A stretch of 64,000 bases of DNA from Varroa destructor (lineage: Eukaryota > Arthropoda > Arachnida > Mesostigmata > Varroidae). Position numbers and translations under genes: made by a program. Location of the stretch: NCBI RefSeq assembly GCF_002443255.2, contig NW_019211458.1:9639364-9703363 (forward strand), given 5' to 3'. Positions 60,178 through 64,000 of this stretch are shown piece by piece; positions within the stretch are counted from its first letter, which is position 1, and each line of letters begins with the position of its first letter. The notes beneath the pieces were generated by a model, which was not told the DNA's origin, made no database searches, and saw only the letters and a program-made list of their open reading frames with translations.

Positions 60178-60390
60178 ATGAGCGAATGCACAGGAAGAAT
60201 ATATCTACATATTACGGCTTTCTTCGGTAGGTCGAGTAGAGCCAGCGAAGTATCGGCGTGGACATCTCAAGTGTACTCGACTTGGACACGAGACATGAGT
60301 AATGAAACCTACGAACACCCACGAACTTCTCCGATCGACCAGGTCAGTAACTCAGGGTTCGAACGTGGGTTCGCGTCGTCAGATATTTAA
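60178..60390 (+). CDS. ATG-initiated open frame, possible first exon
   Basis: The ATG has good context (gaaaATGAGC). The frame (MSECTGRIYLHITAFFG...) runs 70 codons to TAA at 60388 and holds two donor-like sites, TCG|GTAGGT (about 60226) and CAG|GTCAGT (about 60342). No domain is recognised. Confidence 0.15.
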   Translation: MSECTGRIYLHITAFFGRSSRASEVSAWTSQVYSTWTRDMSNETYEHPRTSPIDQVSNSGFERGFASSDI

Positions 60391-60399
60391 GGAACAGGC

Positions 60400-61500
60400 A
60401 AAATAGCAGTTGTACAAATGCACCGAACAAGAATAGCCTTCTAAATGGACGCAGCATTGGATTTAAGCGCAACGTTTTTACTACCGGTCTTCGGCCTTGG
60501 TACCTGCACGCTTACGGATCTAAGATAGTCTTCGTCCTCTAGCTTGTTTGATGTCCAGGTAAGAAAAAAAAGCACGCACTGTGAAGAGGTTGAAACGTTG
60601 CTAGGCCCGAACGACCGAGAGATAAATGCAGATAGTTGTAGCGCCTAGCTGCGGAAGAGAATGAACCGTTTTGGATTCTCTACAGGAAGCGGTGGAATGG
60701 TTCGATCGATCGAATGGAAGTGGCACAAAGATGCTTTAGATTTGGCAGCAAAATGAAAGAGCCATACAGCAATGATCAACTAAGCCCGTCTGTGTTTAGG
60801 CAGTTTAGGACCGGTTCTGCTTGTGGTCTTTTCAACTAATCGTCCAGCAAACCCAGTAACAGCAGCACTTGCAGTTTTCCATTCACTCTTCAATATTATA
60901 ACCTACTATTAAACCTGAGCAGCTTTTCTAGCGGCTGTGGCTGCTTTTGATGACGGAATGATACGATATAAGTATTTACAATGTATCTACGTATAATGAC
61001 TACGTCAGAACACCTGTGAGCACCGGAAAAATTGAAGCCATATTAAGTAGTGCTCAGTTAGCGCTAATGTGGTGGTCGACGTATCCGGCGTCCGCTAAAT
61101 ACTGTGTTTTTGCTACTCAATATGCTTAAAGGAAAATCTTTGTAGATGCATACTTCTATTAATATCGTCGCCACGACTGTTGATATTGTTTAATAACTTA
61201 GCCGGTCACTCCCTCATTTGTCTTTTCATGAGTGATCGAGACGAACTGTTAGCTGACGCTCCTTTGACAGGCTTGTGCCTGCTGCTACTGTCCCTAGTAG
61301 ATGGCCGGCTCCGGCTGTCGGCCGCGACTGCTGTAGTGATAGTTTCTAGATAATCGAATGAAGTTGAAAAGAACTAGCCATTACCAACTTTGTTACATCC
61401 AGTGACAGCAGAAGGACCAGTGCAGAAACGCCCCTCCGTGCTCCAACAGCAAGGGCTAGGAGCATATAGCAGCACCGATGGCTTGATGGCGTGTTCTTAC
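60400..61500. other. No gene seen
   Basis: A plus-strand CAG|GTAAGA junction lies at 60558/60559 with a modest pyrimidine tract; it is either a donor of an unseen exon or a weak juxtaposed site. No frames of note. Confidence 0.4.
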
Positions 61501-61510
61501 CACTTGCCAG

Positions 61511-61528
61511 CGAACTAGATTGGACCAG
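61511..61528 (+). CDS. Possible 18-nt micro-exon
   Basis: A good acceptor (gtgttcttaccacttgccag) is followed 18 nt later by an excellent donor CAG|GTGAGTC. The 18 bases keep all phases and encode RTRLDQ in one frame. Flanking signals are strong, but without transcript data a cryptic donor is equally likely. Confidence 0.13.
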
Positions 61529-61978
61529 GTGAGTCTGCACAGACACCGGGGAATGCCAACTTTTTTATTTTGCCCCTGCACCGCTGTAGTAGTCGCACAT
61601 CTCTTTTTCTTTTCGCCGTCGTCAATGCGCACTCGAAGGAACTCGAATGAAAGCCGAAGCAAGGAATATGCGCAGCCGCCTCGTATCCTCTCAGAACTAG
61701 GCCTCTCTAGAAGTGACAGATAGGACGTTTCAGCAAGAGAAGTGATATAGGGCAGCAGTTCGACAGAGATTGGGTTAGAGGTCAGTGAGTCTCAAAGGTT
61801 GAACGAACGTCCCTTGAATACTGATGATGAATACTAAGGGTCCTTCTTTCTCTCTATGTTTCCTTATGCTTGGCTATAGGCACTAACACCCGGAACACAC
61901 TAACGTGGGAGGCATATACACCAAGAATGTCCTAAGAAATACTCCAAGTTTCGCTCTTGCTCTTTCCCTCACCCTTAC

Positions 61979-62083
61979 ACAGCCATCAATACTGCCCACA
62001 GTGATATCGTAAGCTTCCTGTACTGAAATATCTCCGTTCCCTAGTACATACTGCCCGTAGCCGTATGGAAAAGTAGTCATGGC
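61979..62083 (-). CDS. Candidate internal exon (105 nt), unknown protein
   Basis: On the minus strand an acceptor region (tttgatttcgccttccactcacaggtttcag, two usable AGs) precedes 62083, and a strong donor GTAAGG starts at 61978. Exactly 35 codons are open in phase 0-0. The peptide is Gly/Tyr-rich at first (AMTTFPYGYGQYVLGNGDIS) and ends with a Cys. Both boundaries and the symmetric length are as expected of a real internal exon. No family is recognised. If the upstream AG is used the exon gains seven bases and the phase changes. Confidence 0.3.
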
Positions 62084-63068
62084 CTGAAACCTGTGAGTGG
62101 AAGGCGAAATCAAAGTAAAAGGTAATTTCGTGCTTGACCAGTAAAGCACGCCCTACCGTCAAGAAGCATACGACAAACTACTCGAACAGGGCTTACAAGA
62201 TAAGCGGACGTGGGTGGCTAGCTCAAACTGTAGGGAAACAATTGAGCTACAGAAGTGTTAGCGCGCTTGATAAGCATAGTATATAAATCATGTTGACTAG
62301 AGTGGCTAATCAGACAAAATCATATTTATACGCGAGTATATATCTAGAAACATAGGGGTACTTTTTTACCGTTTAATTATGTTGTACTCCATTAAGAGAG
62401 CTGAAAGTTCTATCCGCCAATACACTGATGATATGTCGCTTGTTACATGGCGAAACTAGACGTAACATTTGAGGTTTTGAAAATAATGTTTGAGATATTT
62501 ATGACGTGCGTATGAATTTAGCACGTTTGGTTGGCAGTACAAAGAGACATTTGGCGGTGACAACTATTTAATCTCTCTATTTTCGTTATAATGCCGTCGA
62601 CACGTTTAGCTTTCTGTTCGTGTCGCTTTTCCATCCAGTTTTTGCAACGTTCGGCTCACTCAGTGCAGTCTTATACGTGTTCAAATAAGTCGCTCTTGCC
62701 AACGTGAAGTCACATTCAAACTTCCGCTAGCTATGAGTAAAAAGAATAGTGTTGAACCTATAACGTGAACGTCGCGCCTGTTATGTCCGCTTGCACAGAA
62801 ATATATTGCGCTTTGATCTCTGTCGTGCTCAGTGTTAGGTTTAGTATTCATACCATTCAAACGGCAACGGTAATGTCAGGCAAACCCTCTGGATGGTACC
62901 TGCAGTGGTACTATCGCAGTGCCCGGACTGGCTACCACAGTACTAGAACTGGTAGGGCCTAATAACCATAATGGCCTGTGAGGTAGCTCGCTGAAGCTGC
63001 TGGCGCTGCTACTACTAAACTCTGAATAGAGAAAAACTGAAGCAGTACAGAGTGACTACGCTAGAGGG

Positions 63069-63347
63069 TTGGAGGTGAAAGCGGATGACGGTTGGGCTGG
63101 GGGAAGGATAAGTGTGCAAGATAGAGGCACAGTACCAGCAACATTTTTGTATCGAGCACGTAGTGCGCTGCGCCCACGCCGGTGCGAGTGGGCCATGAAC
63201 ATTGAACATGAGGACGACCCTTCATGTGGCGAGGAATTTACCCTAGAGAGACCCTCGTACCACAACCAGCAAGTCGGCTACCCTCTGACCCACAGGCCCC
63301 CGTTCGTCTCGTACACCATATCTAGATCTCTATACCCCACTGCGTGA
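63069..63347 (+). CDS. Open frame (92 codons), unknown
   Basis: GC-balanced frame with varied codon use, polar and acidic in the middle (MNIEHEDDPSCGEEFTLERP) and aromatic at the end. The head is a TTG with a stop just before it and no acceptor tract; an internal ATG lies at about 63195. It may be a partial exon. No domain is recognised. Confidence 0.15.
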   Translation: MEVKADDGWAGGRISVQDRGTVPATFLYRARSALRPRRCEWAMNIEHEDDPSCGEEFTLERPSYHNQQVGYPLTHRPPFVSYTISRSLYPTA

Positions 63348-63349
63348 AG

Positions 63350-64000
63350 CAAGTTTAGCATCCGTGCTATCAAAACGCATACCTGCAGCAGTGGCAGCAG
63401 TAGGTAGGTTATTTTGCATCGCTCTTACACAAGGCTTTATGCAGCATATAAGCAGCCGCAAATCCTCACTACGTTTTGCCCACACTCTCTACTAAATGTT
63501 TACTGTTTTGGCCTTATAAAAGAAGTAAATATTCTCACGTACTTCATGGGTCTCTATTTGGTATTTAGGCACATTTGCAGGGCTCTCCCAGTGTGTACCG
63601 CGCGTATAAAACACGGGTATGGGTAGAGGCGTTCGTGAGGTTCACCAAGCACTCTGGGTCTAGTGATCGTAGATCGCTGTGCTGATCTGCCTGTGTTTGG
63701 ATCTCCTGAAACATTGTCGTAAGCTGCGTCAGCAACGGTAATACCTTTTCTGGGTCGTCTGTAACGAATAGATGACCTACGAACGACGAAGTGTAATGTA
63801 TAATAGTAATAGCAGTACGCTTTGTAAATGCTTGCCTATCTCCTCGATGCGGTTACGAAGTAACGAAGACATGGGATATATAGTGCGATAAATACTATCT
63901 GATGCGGTTTTCTCACCTTCCAAGCCCCGATCGCACGGATATGGGGCGATCTTATTGCACGAGAATGTGAGTGAGCTGCGCACAAGACAACGAGTGACGG
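63350..64000. other. No gene seen
   Basis: Short frames only. The window ends here. Confidence 0.45.

Noticed and set aside
60340..60370. ggttcgaacg, B-box-like
   Set aside because: No A box or acceptor stem lies upstream.
1..64000. CRISPR arrays, operons, bacterial promoters or ribosome-binding sites
   Set aside because: No regularly spaced repeats and no prokaryote-style gene packing. Splice-like signals and microsatellites point to a eukaryote.

Overview
This window reads as gene-poor nuclear DNA from a eukaryote. The longest open frames are only about 120-150 codons. Many short (AT)n, (GA)n and (ACAT)n microsatellites are present, there is no operon-like packing, and no tRNA, rRNA or snRNA gene was found by eye. 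CpG is not obviously depleted in the GC-richer patches and the base composition is moderately AT-rich. This fits an invertebrate, perhaps an arthropod such as a mite or tick, but the species cannot be fixed from the sequence. Most of the window is probably intergenic or intronic.

No complete gene can be called with confidence. Coding calls are single candidate exons of two kinds. The first kind resembles known families: a superfamily 2 helicase motif V/VI-like stretch (5.2-5.5 kb, +), a kelch-blade-like exon bounded by AG and GTGAGT (25.68-25.84 kb, +), a Ty3/gypsy gag-like stretch (25.8-26.2 kb, +) and a retroviral-type aspartic protease active-site motif (28.9 kb, +). The last two look like decayed retrotransposon. 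The second kind is supported only by splice signals or start context plus an open frame. The better of these are 1.87-2.17, 4.25-4.39, 13.4-13.8, 31.7-31.9, 50.1-50.4, 53.4, 57.4-57.6 and 62.0 kb on the minus strand, and 26.6-27.0, 34.4-34.95, 50.6-50.8, 54.3-54.5 and 56.3-56.5 kb on the plus strand. Open frames of 30-60 codons after a chance AG are common, so these carry low confidence.

Layout: 1-5.6 kb is the densest in candidate minus-strand exons, with a GC-rich patch near 2.0-2.8 kb. 5.6-25.6 kb is mostly noncoding with isolated open frames and a second GC-rich patch at 20.6-21.3 kb. 25.6-31.9 kb holds the kelch-like exon, retroelement relics and a cluster of hairpins. 33.0-34.95 kb is GC-rich with strong donor sites and a possible two-exon small gene. 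35-50 kb is AT-rich with long (AT)n tracts, a CpG-rich patch at 38.8-39.8 kb and a striking 23-bp perfect inverted repeat at 40.24 kb. 50-64 kb again has scattered exon candidates on both strands.

The clearest non-random signals are structural: the 40,238-40,286 near-perfect palindrome, a 46-nt palindrome at 36,320, and a polypyrimidine-CAG|GTAAGA motif at 52,485/52,486 that matches recursive splice sites of long introns. No multi-gene system can be claimed from this sequence.
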